The notes under the pieces are model-generated. The model was not told the origin of the DNA, did no database searches, and saw nothing but the letters and a program-made list of their open reading frames with translations. Of a DNA stretch of 64,000 nucleotides, positions 46,464-56,978 are shown in pieces. Made by a program: the position numbers and the translations under genes. The first letter of the stretch is position 1. Each line of letters starts with the position of its first letter. This stretch comes from Mesobacillus sp. AQ2 (GTDB lineage Bacteria; Bacillota; Bacilli; Bacillales; Cytobacillaceae): assembly GCF_030122805.1 (NCBI RefSeq), contig NZ_CP126080.1, positions 1,431,001 through 1,495,000 on the forward strand, read 5' to 3'.

Positions 46464-47210
46464 ATGTTGTATCTTCATGATGTCTGGGTAAACTGGTTCG
46501 AAGGGGAAGAGAACGGCTATAATGTCTGCCACTTTCATGAGTGGCGCAAGGACGATGGAGTAGAGCTCCTTGACCAGGTGCCGCTGCTGAAAATTGACCA
46601 TCTGTTATTTAATTACATTGAGAACGATTTATCAGAGTTGCCTCAACAGCTTCTGGATGACATTTACCGCAAGGCATACTTGAGGAAGAACCATGAACGT
46701 ACGCAGCTTGATTATTGTTTCGTTGTTTCTGATGGAACAGGAATTCTTGCTGTGGACACCATCGGTTACAATATCCCGATTCGCAAAAGCCGCCTGATTC
46801 CGAGACAGGAACAGCTAGTTTATGAAATGATTGAAAATCAGGATACGATTCAGTATGGGTTCAATGACCAAACTGCTCTGAAGGATTTCCATATCTTATC
46901 GCCATCACCAGATTTAATGAGGGGATTGACCCGGAAGGAAAGACAATTGAAGCAGTTGTTGTTCATGGCGATGGACCAGTTGAACTCTTCAAAAAATGTA
47001 GCTGAAGTGCGCTACTGGTTCACTGAATGGAAACCTGAACAATATGAAGTGATTCAACAGCTTTCCTTTGAAGATGTTTGGGAAAGACTATATGATGAGA
47101 CAAAATTCGGCTGGTCAGGAAAGCATGAGAAGTTCTGTGAAAATATCATAAAAGGCCAGGCATTCTTCGAAAAATTATGGGAGATGGAGCACGGTCCGAA
47201 AGTGAATTAG
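46464..47210 (+). CDS. yjbA: YjbA family protein (UPF0736 / DUF3603)
   Basis: 248 residues. Soluble, acidic. The start [26 protein letters not shown] is the family signature, and the position beside trpS equals yjbA of B. subtilis. Function unknown. ATG 46464 with GAGGGG. Terminator follows. Confidence 0.85.
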   Translation: MLYLHDVWVNWFEGEENGYNVCHFHEWRKDDGVELLDQVPLLKIDHLLFNYIENDLSELPQQLLDDIYRKAYLRKNHERTQLDYCFVVSDGTGILAVDTIGYNIPIRKSRLIPRQEQLVYEMIENQDTIQYGFNDQTALKDFHILSPSPDLMRGLTRKERQLKQLLFMAMDQLNSSKNVAEVRYWFTEWKPEQYEVIQQLSFEDVWERLYDETKFGWSGKHEKFCENIIKGQAFFEKLWEMEHGPKVN

Positions 47211-47234
47211 GAGCTGATGTACTCAGCTCTTTTT
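47211..47234 (+). terminator. yjbA terminator
   Basis: GAGCTGA and TCAGCTC around five bases, followed by T5. Confidence 0.75.
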
Positions 47235-47261
47235 GTTTTTTACATATAAGACGGTTGAATT

Positions 47262-47294
47262 GAAAAGGAGCTGGTAAATGCCAGCTCCTTTTCT
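47262..47294 (-). terminator. trpS terminator
   Basis: AAAAGGAGCTGG and CCAGCTCCTTTT around TAAATG, three bases beyond the trpS stop on the minus strand. Confidence 0.85.
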
Positions 47295-47296
47295 GA

Positions 47297-48301
<1,005 letters not shown>

Positions 48302-48333
48302 CTATTATGGTTCTTCTTCCTGAGAACAAGAAG

Positions 48334-48612
48334 AAGAACGCAAAAAAGGACCATTCGTACCCTACTTGTAGGGACGAATGGTCCGTGTTGCCACCCTAAT
48401 TACTCACGAATGAGTCACTCTGCCCATGCTTTATGCTGCATGGCTTCCTTTAACGCAGGATTTACGCCTGGATCTACTTACTGCTTAGTTTCGAACCAGA
48501 AGCTCGGAAGTCCATTCCAAATGCCAGGCTGTTTGTTTCCACCGACCACAAACTCTCTGAGAAGCCTTAAACAAATGTACTATTCTTCTTCATTGCTTTT
48601 AAAGATTTATTA
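48334..48612 (-). ncRNA. Tryptophan T-box leader of trpS
   Basis: Read on the minus strand, the leader has the T-box sequence GGGTGGCAACACGG (48383-48396). It is followed by a terminator stem GGACCATTCGT and its complement (48348-48384) with a T run at 48347-48342. Upstream, the specifier loop GGAATGGAC presents a TGG (Trp) codon at 48514-48512. Uncharged tRNA-Trp pairing at both sites would favour the antiterminator and so trpS expression. Confidence 0.93.
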
Positions 48613-48618
48613 AAAATG

Positions 48619-48647
48619 ATTATAATCAAATTTACCATCATAAGCAA
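48619..48647 (-). promoter_or_regulatory. trpS promoter
   Basis: On the minus strand TTGCTT (48647-48642), 17 bp, TATAAT (48624-48619); start near 48612, in front of the T-box leader. Confidence 0.78.
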
Positions 48648-48663
48648 GTGGAACAGGATTCTT

Positions 48664-49029
48664 TTACAAATAATAAACGTAAAGGGCTGCCAGCATGAAA
48701 GCTAAATCCAGGAGACTAATAATAAGAAGGGGGTTCGCATTGAAGGTGACCAACTCGGACAGAGGAGTCATTTCCTCAAACGACTTCTTCTTCTCTCCTT
48801 CTTCCTTCTTGGTAAAAACAGTACGGAAAGAATAGGACATTGTGTCAAAGAAACCTGAATTGACAGTATAGACAAGTAAGGAGATGAATAATAGTGCACT
48901 AGCAATATAAAAAGAAATATTGATATAACTCAGTAAGGTAAAACCTCTACGAACGAGGAAAGAGAGGAAGAGAACTATCAACTGCGATGAAAAAAAACCG
49001 AAAAAAATTTTCCCAACTTTATTGCGCAT
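48664..49029 (-). CDS. Small membrane protein, DUF3899-like
   Basis: 121 residues with three hydrophobic segments: residues about 8-25, 38-58 and 100-120. A charged cytoplasmic loop lies between (KKEEGEKKKSFEEMTPLSELV). The pattern recalls the DUF3899 family of Bacillus membrane proteins; assignment is tentative. ATG 49029 with GGGAGA. It lies on its own between trpS and oppA. Confidence 0.6.
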   Translation of the reverse strand: MRNKVGKIFFGFFSSQLIVLFLSFLVRRGFTLLSYINISFYIASALLFISLLVYTVNSGFFDTMSYSFRTVFTKKEEGEKKKSFEEMTPLSELVTFNANPLLIISLLDLAFMLAALYVYYL

Positions 49030-49222
49030 TTTACGGATTCTCCCTTAAATTGCTATTTCATTAAAGTAATATTTTAAAAAAACTCTGTAAAAAACTTAAA
49101 TATTACAATAGGTAACACATTGATTTCATTGAACAAAGGCTTATAAGTCACCATTATAACATAAATCAACTAGGAAATTTATTACTATTGTTTCAAAGTT
49201 GTAAATTTTTCTCGCAAAAATA

Positions 49223-49251
49223 TTGAACATTTAATTTAATCTATGTATAAT
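49223..49251 (+). promoter_or_regulatory. Strong sigma-A promoter of the opp operon
   Basis: TTGAAC (49223-49228), 17 bp, TATAAT (49246-49251). Start near 49258. Confidence 0.82.
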
Positions 49252-49302
49252 AGGGAATGTAAAAAGTTTTCAGAAAACAACAAAAAAGAGGGGGCAAAAC
49301 TT

Positions 49303-51006
49303 TTGAAAAAGTCTAAATTTTCATTGCTATTAGTTTTGACTCTAGTATTCTCTCTATTTCTGACTGCTTGCAGCAGCGGAGATAAGGATACTGGAAAAGA
49401 CAAGCCTGCTGATGAAGGCACAAAAGGCGAAGAAACTGCTAACGTACCACAGGAATTAAGAATGTTGGATTCTTCCGAGATCCCAACTATGGACACTGTC
49501 CTAGCTGAAGGTTCTACAAGTTTCACTTACATAAACAACGTAGGTGAAGGTCTTTACCGCCTTGACCAGGACCACAAGCCGGTTCCTGCACTTGCTGATG
49601 GCGAACCAGAAATCAGCGAAGATAAGACTGTTTACACTTTCAAACTTCGCGATTCTAAATGGTCTAACGGCGAGCCTGTAACTGCACAAGACTTCGTATT
49701 TGCTTGGCAGCGCGCAATCGACCCTGCAACTGCTTCTCCATATGGTCCTTACATGATGGGCGGCAAAATCAAGGGTGCTGCAGAAATCACTGAAGCTGGA
49801 GCAAATAAGAAAGACTACGACCTTAACACTCTTGGTGTAAAGGCAATTGACGAAAAAACTTTGGAAGTAACTCTTGAAAAGCCAGTAGTATACTGGGCTG
49901 ACCTTTTCGCTTTCCCAACATTCTATCCTCAAAACCAGAAGTTTGTTGAAGAGAAAGGCGAAGCTTTCGCAAGCAATGCTGAAAACTTACTTTACAACGG
50001 ACCTTTCAAGATGACTAAGTGGGAAGGTACTGACGCCACTGAGTGGGTACTTGAAAAGAACGAAGATTACTGGAATGCTAAAGATGTAACTCTGGAGAAA
50101 ATCACTGTAAACGTAGTAAAAGATTCAAACTCTGCTGTAAACGCATTTGAAGCTGGCGAAACAGACATGACTGGATTGCTTTCTTCTGATATCGTTCCAT
50201 CATACGAAGGCGATGAGCGTATGCTTAGCTGGATGGAGCCAACTGTATTCTGGATCAAGATGAACCAGAAGAACGAAGCTCTTAAAAACGTAAACATCCG
50301 TAAAGCAATCGCAATGGGCTTCAACAAAGAAGACCTTGCTGCAAGCATCCTGAACAATGGTTCAGTAGCTGCTAACTATTTCGTACCAAAAGATTTCGTA
50401 ACTCTTGACGGTGAAGATTTCCGTGAAAAGTACGGCGACATTGTTACTTTCAATGCTGAAGAAGCTAAAAAGGCTTGGGAAACTGGACTTAAGGAACTTG
50501 GCGTAGATAAGCTTGAGATTCGCTACCTTGGTGGAGACACTGAAGCAGCTAAGAAGACTGACGCTTACATCAAGAACCAATTGGAAACTAACCTTCCAGG
50601 TTTGACTGTCAAACTTGAAAGTGTTCCTTTCGCAGTACGTCTAGAGCGTGACAACGCTATGGATTATGATCTTCAATTCGCAGGATGGGGCCCTGACTAC
50701 GGTAACGCATTGTCGTTCACTGACCTTTGGATCACTGATGGCGGAAGCAACAGAATGGGATACACTAATCCTAAATACGATCAGTTGATCAAGGACGCTC
50801 AAGGCAAGCTTGCAACTGATGAAAAAGCACAATGGGAAGCTCAGCAGGAAGCTGAAAAGATCATGCTTGGAGAAGATTTTGGTCTAGCGCCGGTTTACCA
50901 GCGTGCAGCTAACATCCTATTGAACCCTGGAGTTAAAGGTCTTGCGATCTACAACTATGGTCCTGACTATAACTTCCAATGGGTTAAGATTACTGAAGCA
51001 GAATAA
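49303..51006 (+). CDS. oppA: Oligopeptide-binding lipoprotein OppA
   Basis: 567 residues. Signal peptide with lipobox LTAC, acylated Cys23, then the family 5 binding domain. Captures oligopeptides, including in bacilli signalling peptides that enter through Opp and influence competence and sporulation. The start is TTG 49303 with GAGGGGG eight bases upstream; an ATG at 49243 lies before the predicted transcription start. High-expression codon choice. Followed by an internal terminator hairpin before oppB. Order A-B-C-D-F as in B. subtilis. Confidence 0.93.
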   Translation: MKKSKFSLLLVLTLVFSLFLTACSSGDKDTGKDKPADEGTKGEETANVPQELRMLDSSEIPTMDTVLAEGSTSFTYINNVGEGLYRLDQDHKPVPALADGEPEISEDKTVYTFKLRDSKWSNGEPVTAQDFVFAWQRAIDPATASPYGPYMMGGKIKGAAEITEAGANKKDYDLNTLGVKAIDEKTLEVTLEKPVVYWADLFAFPTFYPQNQKFVEEKGEAFASNAENLLYNGPFKMTKWEGTDATEWVLEKNEDYWNAKDVTLEKITVNVVKDSNSAVNAFEAGETDMTGLLSSDIVPSYEGDERMLSWMEPTVFWIKMNQKNEALKNVNIRKAIAMGFNKEDLAASILNNGSVAANYFVPKDFVTLDGEDFREKYGDIVTFNAEEAKKAWETGLKELGVDKLEIRYLGGDTEAAKKTDAYIKNQLETNLPGLTVKLESVPFAVRLERDNAMDYDLQFAGWGPDYGNALSFTDLWITDGGSNRMGYTNPKYDQLIKDAQGKLATDEKAQWEAQQEAEKIMLGEDFGLAPVYQRAANILLNPGVKGLAIYNYGPDYNFQWVKITEAE

Positions 51007-51051
51007 TAACTAAAGCAGTTTCTTATTTCAGAAGGTAATAATTCTGATGAT

Positions 51052-51086
51052 AGAAAGAGAGTATATCTAGATATACTCTCTTTTTC
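51052..51086 (+). terminator. Internal terminator/attenuator between oppA and oppB
   Basis: AAAGAGAGTATAT and ATATACTCTCTTT around CTAG, followed by T. It should let only part of the transcripts reach oppB, so that more binding protein than permease is made. Confidence 0.8.
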
Positions 51087-51144
51087 CCTGTGAGGCATTT
51101 GTCGAATAATAGGGAAAATTAAAATAATATAGGAGGTGCACACT

Positions 51145-52074
51145 ATGGGAAAATACCTGGCTAAAAGGATTCTCTTTATGATTTTGACTCTTTTCATTAT
51201 TGCGTCCATAACGTTTTTCTTAATGAAAATCATACCTGGTACGCCATTTGCGAGTGCAGCTAAATTGCCGCCTGCGCAATTGCAAATAATGAAAGCTAAG
51301 TATGGATTGGACCAGCCTGTGCCTGTACAATATGCTAAATATATTGGCAACCTGCTGCAAGGAGATCTGGGTATCTCATTTCAATTTAATAACACACCGG
51401 TAACCGACCTGATGATCAAGCGTCTTGGTCCATCTATGCAATTAGGAGCCCAGGCTATGATTGTTGGAACCATATTAGGCATCATGCTCGGTATATTTGC
51501 CGCTCTTAGACAAAATACATGGGTGGATTATAGTGCAACATTTATTGCAGTTTTGGGTAAGGCTGTGCCAAACTTTGTTTTTGCTGGTCTTCTTCAATAT
51601 TTTGTAGCTGTAAAATTAGGCTGGTTCCCAGTGCTATTCTGGAAAGGATTTGAATATACAATCCTGCCAACCATTGCATTATCTATTTTCCCAATAGCAA
51701 TTTCAGCCCGATTCATGAGAACAGAAATGATTGAAGTTTTAGGGTCGGATTACATCCTTCTAGCTAAAGCAAAAGGTGCAAGTTACTATGAAATCGCAGT
51801 AAAACATGCTTTGAGGAATGCACTTATTCCTTTGGTAACTGTACTAGGGCCTTTGGCGATCTCTTTGATGACAGGTTCACTAGTAGTAGAAAAGATATTT
51901 GCTATTCCTGGATTAGGAGAGCAGTTTGTAAAATCTATTACTGTTAATGATTACCCTGTTATCATGGGAACAACTATTTTATTTGCTGCTTTATTTGTGT
52001 TTATCATCCTTGTAGTGGATATTTTATATGGAATCATTGATCCACGAATCAGACTGTCAGGAGGTAAAAAGTAA
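51145..52074 (+). CDS. oppB: Oligopeptide permease OppB
   Basis: 309 residues, six membrane segments. N-terminus YLAKRILFMILTLF and coupling loop YILLAKAKGASYYEIAVKHA. The start is ATG 51145 with GGAGGTG; a GTG within that site is not used. Overlaps oppC by TAATG. Confidence 0.94.
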   Translation: MGKYLAKRILFMILTLFIIASITFFLMKIIPGTPFASAAKLPPAQLQIMKAKYGLDQPVPVQYAKYIGNLLQGDLGISFQFNNTPVTDLMIKRLGPSMQLGAQAMIVGTILGIMLGIFAALRQNTWVDYSATFIAVLGKAVPNFVFAGLLQYFVAVKLGWFPVLFWKGFEYTILPTIALSIFPIAISARFMRTEMIEVLGSDYILLAKAKGASYYEIAVKHALRNALIPLVTVLGPLAISLMTGSLVVEKIFAIPGLGEQFVKSITVNDYPVIMGTTILFAALFVFIILVVDILYGIIDPRIRLSGGKK

Positions 52075-53102
52075 TGGCTAATCTTGAAACGAAAATTTCA
52101 AAAGATCGCTTTCAGCCTGCAATCATTGATTCAGCTAAAAGCGAAGAAATTAACAAGCCGAGCTTAACCTTTTGGCAGGATGCTTGGATGCGTGTGCGTA
52201 AGAACAAAGGTGCCCTGGCAAGTTTAATTGTTATGGTTCTGCTTGTTTTAATGGCCTTCATTGGTCCTTTAATTAGTGGAAAAGATTTTGACACACAAAA
52301 AGTCAGCCATAATAATTTGCCGCCAAGAATTCAGGGGCTTGAAAATATCAGTTGGCTCCCTTTTGATGGAGTTAAGGTAAATAAAGCCGGCAAAGAAATT
52401 AATATGTATGAAGTTAAAAAAGTAGACGAGTATTATTGGTTTGGTACTGACGCGTTAGGACGTGACCTTTTCACACGTACTTGGAAGGGAACCCAAATCT
52501 CTTTGTATATTGCTTTGCTTGCAGCGCTGATTGATATGATTATTGGTGTTGCCTATGGGGCGGTATCAGGGTATTATGGCGGCAGACTGGACAATGTTAT
52601 GCAAAGGATCACAGAAGTCCTTGTTGGTATTCCTACAATGATTGTTGTAATATTAATGATTCTTGTGCTTCAGCCAGGTATCATCTCAATTACTGTTGCT
52701 CTGACAATAACGGGTTGGGTTGGAATGGCGCGTGTCGTCCGTGCACAGGTTTTAAAGCTTAAGGAACAAGAGTTTGTTCTTGCATCTAAGACATTAGGGA
52801 ATTCTGACGGGAAGATTATTTCCAAACATTTACTCCCTAACCTTGCTGGTGTCATTATTATTAACACAATGTTTACTATTCCAAATGCGATTTTCTTTGA
52901 AGCATTCCTAAGCTTTATTGGACTTGGTCTGCAGGACCCATTAGCTTCATTGGGTACTTTAATCGATGAAGGATTTAAAGTATTAAGATTGCATCCACAT
53001 GAGATGATCATCCCAGCTATCATCATCAGTCTTATCATGATTACATTCAATATGCTGGCAGACGGATTGCGTGATGCGCTTGATCCGAAAATGCGCGATT
53101 AA
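52074..53102 (+). CDS. oppC: Oligopeptide permease OppC
   Basis: 342 residues. OppC family, longer than AppC because of an insertion of about 35 residues (IQGLENISWLPFDG) in the first outer loop. Then FGTDALGRDLFTRTWKG and coupling loop FVLASKTLGNSDGKIISKHL. Starts within the oppB stop. Confidence 0.94.
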   Translation: MANLETKISKDRFQPAIIDSAKSEEINKPSLTFWQDAWMRVRKNKGALASLIVMVLLVLMAFIGPLISGKDFDTQKVSHNNLPPRIQGLENISWLPFDGVKVNKAGKEINMYEVKKVDEYYWFGTDALGRDLFTRTWKGTQISLYIALLAALIDMIIGVAYGAVSGYYGGRLDNVMQRITEVLVGIPTMIVVILMILVLQPGIISITVALTITGWVGMARVVRAQVLKLKEQEFVLASKTLGNSDGKIISKHLLPNLAGVIIINTMFTIPNAIFFEAFLSFIGLGLQDPLASLGTLIDEGFKVLRLHPHEMIIPAIIISLIMITFNMLADGLRDALDPKMRD

Positions 53103-53119
53103 AAGGGCAGGTGAATATA

Positions 53120-54154
53120 ATGGAAAATATTTTAGAGGTTAAAGATTTAAATATCTCCTTCCATACATTTGCGGGAGAGGTTCAGGCAATCCGCGGTGTT
53201 AATTTCGATCTGAAAAAAGGAGAGACCCTGGCGATCGTAGGCGAGTCGGGTTCTGGAAAATCAGTAACAACTAAAGCAATCATGAGATTATTGCCTCCTG
53301 GAAACTCGGAAATTAAAAATGGACAGATTCTATTTGACGGCAAGGATTTAACAAAGCTGACTGACAGACAAATGCAAAAAATTCGTGGAAAAGACATTTC
53401 GATGATTTTCCAGGATCCGATGACATCCTTAAACCCAACAATGACTGTTGGCAAGCAAATCATGGAACCGCTGATCAAGCATCAAAATATGAGTAAATCT
53501 ACGGCAATGGAACGGGCTGTCCAGCTGTTGAAACTAGTAGGTATTCCTAAGCCGGAATTAAGGGTCAAGCAATATCCGCACCAATTTTCCGGTGGTATGA
53601 GACAAAGGGTTGTTATTGCGATTGCATTAGCATGTAACCCAAAGGTCCTGATTGCTGATGAGCCAACAACGGCTTTGGATGTAACCATCCAGGCACAGAT
53701 TCTGGAATTGATGAAGGATCTGCAGAAAAAGATTGATACATCTATTATCTTCATTACCCATGACCTCGGTGTTGTTGCGAACGTAGCAGACAGGGTTGCC
53801 GTAATGTACGGTGGTAAGATTGTTGAAATTGGAACAGTTGATGAAGTGTTTTACAATCCGCAGCATCCTTATACATGGGGATTGATTAGTTCGATGCCAA
53901 GTCTTGATGCTAAGGAAGAAGAGCTATATGCAATTCCTGGTACACCGCCAAACTTATTGCATCCGCCAAAGGGAGATGCCTTTGCGCCACGAAATGAATA
54001 TGCAATGCAAATTGATCTTGAAGAACAGCCTCCAATGTTTAAAGTGTCCGATACACATTATGCTGCTACATGGCTGTTGCATCCGGACGCTCCAAAGGTA
54101 GAACCGCCGGAAGCTGTGAAGAGCAGAATGCGCAAATTCATGGACATGAAATAA
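53120..54154 (+). CDS. oppD: Oligopeptide ABC transporter ATPase OppD
   Basis: 344 residues. Walker A GESGSGKS, Q-loop MIFQDPMTSLNP, FSGGMRQRV, LIADEPT. Unlike the other two D-type ATPases in this window, the C-terminal region (PPKGDAFAPRNEYAMQID) has no cysteines, so it should lack the iron-sulfur cluster. The start is ATG 53120 with GGCAGGTG. Confidence 0.94.
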   Translation: MENILEVKDLNISFHTFAGEVQAIRGVNFDLKKGETLAIVGESGSGKSVTTKAIMRLLPPGNSEIKNGQILFDGKDLTKLTDRQMQKIRGKDISMIFQDPMTSLNPTMTVGKQIMEPLIKHQNMSKSTAMERAVQLLKLVGIPKPELRVKQYPHQFSGGMRQRVVIAIALACNPKVLIADEPTTALDVTIQAQILELMKDLQKKIDTSIIFITHDLGVVANVADRVAVMYGGKIVEIGTVDEVFYNPQHPYTWGLISSMPSLDAKEEELYAIPGTPPNLLHPPKGDAFAPRNEYAMQIDLEEQPPMFKVSDTHYAATWLLHPDAPKVEPPEAVKSRMRKFMDMK

Positions 54155-54176
54155 ACTGTAGGAGGAGGACTGGCTG

Positions 54177-55118
54177 ATGGAAAATAGAGAAAAACTTCTT
54201 GAAATAAAGAATCTGAAGCAATACTTCAATATTGGACAACCAAATGAAGTAAAAGCGATTGACGGAATTACTTTTGATATCTTTAAAGGAGAGACTCTTG
54301 GACTGGTTGGAGAATCAGGCTGTGGTAAGTCCACAACCGGGCGCACAATCATCAGGCTTTACGATGCAACAGATGGAGAGGTCCTTTATAAAGGTGAAAA
54401 TGTACACGGCAAGAAAAGTAAAAAAGATTTGAAGAAATTCAATAGAAGTATGCAAATGATTTTCCAGGATCCTTATGCATCCCTGAATCCAAGGATGAAA
54501 GTATCCGATGTTATTGCTGAAGGCATCGATATTCACGGCCTGGCCAAGAGCAATAAGGAAAGAATGGAAAGGGTATATGAACTACTTGAAACTGTTGGCT
54601 TAAACAGAGAACACGCCAATCGATACCCACATGAATTTTCAGGCGGTCAAAGGCAGCGTATCGGGATTGCCCGTGCACTTGCCGTGCAGCCGGAATTTAT
54701 TATTGCAGACGAACCAATTTCCGCTCTAGACGTTTCCATTCAGGCACAGGTTGTTAACCTGATGAAGAAACTGCAGCGTGAAAAAGGGTTGACATACTTG
54801 TTTATCGCACACGACCTTTCAATGGTAAAATATATCAGTGATAGAATTGGTGTAATGTACTTCGGTAAGCTGGTTGAGTTAACGACTGCTGAAGAATTGT
54901 ACAAAAATCCACTGCATCCTTATACTCAATCATTGCTATCGGCGATTCCGCTTCCAGATCCTGAATCTGAGCGTACACGCCGCCGCAAAACATATGATCC
55001 GAATGTACATCAGTATGCGGATGGAGAAGAAGTGAAAATGCGTGAAGTAGTACCAGGGCATTTTGTTTATTGCTCTGAGAAAGAACTTAAACAGTATCAG
55101 CAACAATATGTAAAATAA
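54177..55118 (+). CDS. oppF: Oligopeptide ABC transporter ATPase OppF
   Basis: 313 residues. Walker A GESGCGKS, FSGGQRQRI, IIADEPISALDVS. The C-terminus is short and has a single Cys (FVYCSEKEL), again without the four-Cys motif of AppF. ATG 54177 with AGGAGG. Last gene of opp; terminator follows. Confidence 0.94.
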   Translation: MENREKLLEIKNLKQYFNIGQPNEVKAIDGITFDIFKGETLGLVGESGCGKSTTGRTIIRLYDATDGEVLYKGENVHGKKSKKDLKKFNRSMQMIFQDPYASLNPRMKVSDVIAEGIDIHGLAKSNKERMERVYELLETVGLNREHANRYPHEFSGGQRQRIGIARALAVQPEFIIADEPISALDVSIQAQVVNLMKKLQREKGLTYLFIAHDLSMVKYISDRIGVMYFGKLVELTTAEELYKNPLHPYTQSLLSAIPLPDPESERTRRRKTYDPNVHQYADGEEVKMREVVPGHFVYCSEKELKQYQQQYVK

Positions 55119-55122
55119 TCAA

Positions 55123-55155
55123 AGCGATCTCTTAATTTGAGATCGCCTTTTTTTT
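55123..55155 (+). terminator. opp operon terminator
   Basis: GCGATCTC and GAGATCGC around TTAATTT, followed by CT8. Confidence 0.87.
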
Positions 55156-55294
55156 GCATGACTTTGGCGGAGGGAATAAATTCCATATGAAAATATTAAT
55201 CTATAATATCTAAACCTGTCGAAAGTGGGTAAAATAGAATTAACAATAGATATATAATGAATAATTGATGTACGGTTTGAAAGGAGAGGTGTTT

Positions 55295-56494
55295 GTGCAA
55301 TTTAAAAAAATCGCAGCAGCAGCACTATTGGCTGCCTCTATTTCGCAAGCAAGCGGAACAGTTTTTGCTGAATCGAAACCATATGAAACGGAGAAACTTC
55401 CAGTCAGGGAACACCAGTCATTGGTGAGGGAAATTCCAAAACAGCTGCCCAGGTTCAAATTTGACTCTGGCTATCAATTTGAGTACCCCGATGCAGTCAG
55501 GGGAATCTATGTTACCGGAAATTCAGCAGGAGGGGAGAAGTTTTCCAGTCTGGTGAATCTAGTCGATAAAACGGATTTAAATGCGATGGTGATCGATATA
55601 AAAGACGATCATGGATTTCTTACATACAAGCCCAGTGATGACTCTCCATTTAAAGAGATTGGAAAGCCATATATCAAGGACCCCAAAAAAATGCTTAAGA
55701 CTATGGAAGAAAAGCAAATTTATCCTATAGCGAGGGTAGTTGTTTTTAAAGATACTGCACTGGCAAATAAGAAGCCTGAATGGTCATATAAGGATGGGAA
55801 TGAAGTTTGGAAGAACGGAAGGGGAGAATCATTCGTCAATCCTTTTGTCAAAGATGTTTGGGAATACAATGTCCAAATTGCGAAAGAAGCCGCCAAAATG
55901 GGTTTCAAGGAAATCCAGTTTGACTATGTCCGTTTCCCTGAAGGATTTGAACGGAGAGACAGCACCCTTAAATACTCAATGGGAGATTATCAGAATATCG
56001 AGATGGATAATATCCAAAAAAGAGTAAAAGCTGTGACTGATTTCGTCGCATATGCACGCGAAGAATTGAAGCCTTATGATGTAAAAGTATCTGTTGATAT
56101 ATTCGGTTATACAGCAACACTTCCAGAAGCTCCAGGTATAGGACAGAATTTCTCGAAAATCTCTGAAAATGTCGATGTCATCTCTTCGATGATCTATCCT
56201 AGCCATTGGACTTCATATTTCGGTATTACAAAGCCTGATACCCAGCCATATAGGCTTGTCGAGGAATATGCCAAGCTGGAAAAAAAGAAGCTGGCTGAAT
56301 TAAAGACTCCGCCCATATCACGACCATGGCTCCAGGATTTCACAGCATCGTGGCTTGGCAGCGGGAATTACATCGTGTATGGTAAAAAGGAAGTCGAGGA
56401 CCAAATCAGGGCACTCAAGGATCAGGGCATCAATGAATACTTATTATGGAATGCCAGCAACAGGTATTCCCCTAATGTTGATTACACACCATAA
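55295..56494 (+). CDS. Secreted putative glycoside hydrolase (DUF4015 type)
   Basis: 399 residues. Signal peptide at the start (KKIAAAALLAASISQASG, cleavage after VFA). The mature part begins a TIM-barrel-like domain: AVRGIYVTGNSAGG, DLNAMVIDIKDDHG, FKEIQFDYVRFPEG and SVDIFGYTA, the pattern of the putative glycosyl hydrolase family DUF4015. The DYVRFP Asp and the IDIKD acids are candidate catalytic residues. Substrate unknown; a cell-surface sugar polymer is likely. The start is GTG 55295, eight bases after AAGGAG. Not in this place in B. subtilis. Confidence 0.82.
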   Translation: MQFKKIAAAALLAASISQASGTVFAESKPYETEKLPVREHQSLVREIPKQLPRFKFDSGYQFEYPDAVRGIYVTGNSAGGEKFSSLVNLVDKTDLNAMVIDIKDDHGFLTYKPSDDSPFKEIGKPYIKDPKKMLKTMEEKQIYPIARVVVFKDTALANKKPEWSYKDGNEVWKNGRGESFVNPFVKDVWEYNVQIAKEAAKMGFKEIQFDYVRFPEGFERRDSTLKYSMGDYQNIEMDNIQKRVKAVTDFVAYAREELKPYDVKVSVDIFGYTATLPEAPGIGQNFSKISENVDVISSMIYPSHWTSYFGITKPDTQPYRLVEEYAKLEKKKLAELKTPPISRPWLQDFTASWLGSGNYIVYGKKEVEDQIRALKDQGINEYLLWNASNRYSPNVDYTP

Positions 56495-56509
56495 ACAAAC
56501 AAAAAGCCT

Positions 56510-56540
56510 GAAGGGATAATTCATCCTTTCAGGCTTTTCA
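56510..56540. terminator. Bidirectional terminator after the glycoside hydrolase gene
   Basis: AAAAGCCTGAAGG and CCTTTCAGGCTTTT arms, between convergent genes. Confidence 0.85.
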
Positions 56541-56592
56541 TATTGTTAGATAATCGCCATTATAAAAGTTATAATATTAGATGTAATGTGAA

Positions 56593-56778
56593 TTACTTCT
56601 TGCTGCCGCCAACATTTTTCCAGCCGTCTTGCACTCTGGTTGATTGGTTGACGAATTCATTTCTTTTGTTCCCACTAAAGAATCTGGTACCAACTCCATT
56701 AGTGATGACACCAATTGTTGCGGTAATACCCACGATCAGCAAAGCAACGATAGTTAAATCCATTATGTAACCGCCCAT
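56593..56778 (-). CDS. Small single-helix membrane protein
   Basis: 61 residues: one hydrophobic helix (LTIVALLIVGITATIGVI, about residues 8-25) and a basic tail (NKRNEFVNQSTRVQDGWKN). No family recognised. The start is ATG 56778, six bases after GGAGG; the frame stays open further up without another ribosome site. Confidence 0.65.
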   Translation of the reverse strand: MGGYIMDLTIVALLIVGITATIGVITNGVGTRFFSGNKRNEFVNQSTRVQDGWKNVGGSKK

Positions 56779-56978
56779 GATAAACCTCCACCTTTTTTTC
56801 ACAATTTCATGATTGTGGTAAATATAAATGCATGATCCCTACATCTTTATTTTAAAAGAATTGTAAGCGTATTAAAAGGACTTTATTTAGAAAAAATAAT
56901 ACGAGCATTTTGATCATGAGTATATAAGAAAAGCTGGGTGCTTATCGGGATGGAATAAAATTGAAAAGGAGATAAGCA

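Noticed and set aside
49201..49222. CodY box before oppA
   Set aside because: The best alignment reaches only about 9 of 15 positions.
55209..55232. Second sigma-B promoter before the glycoside hydrolase gene
   Set aside because: GGGTAA is present, but the matching upstream element (TCTAAA) agrees at only three of six bases.
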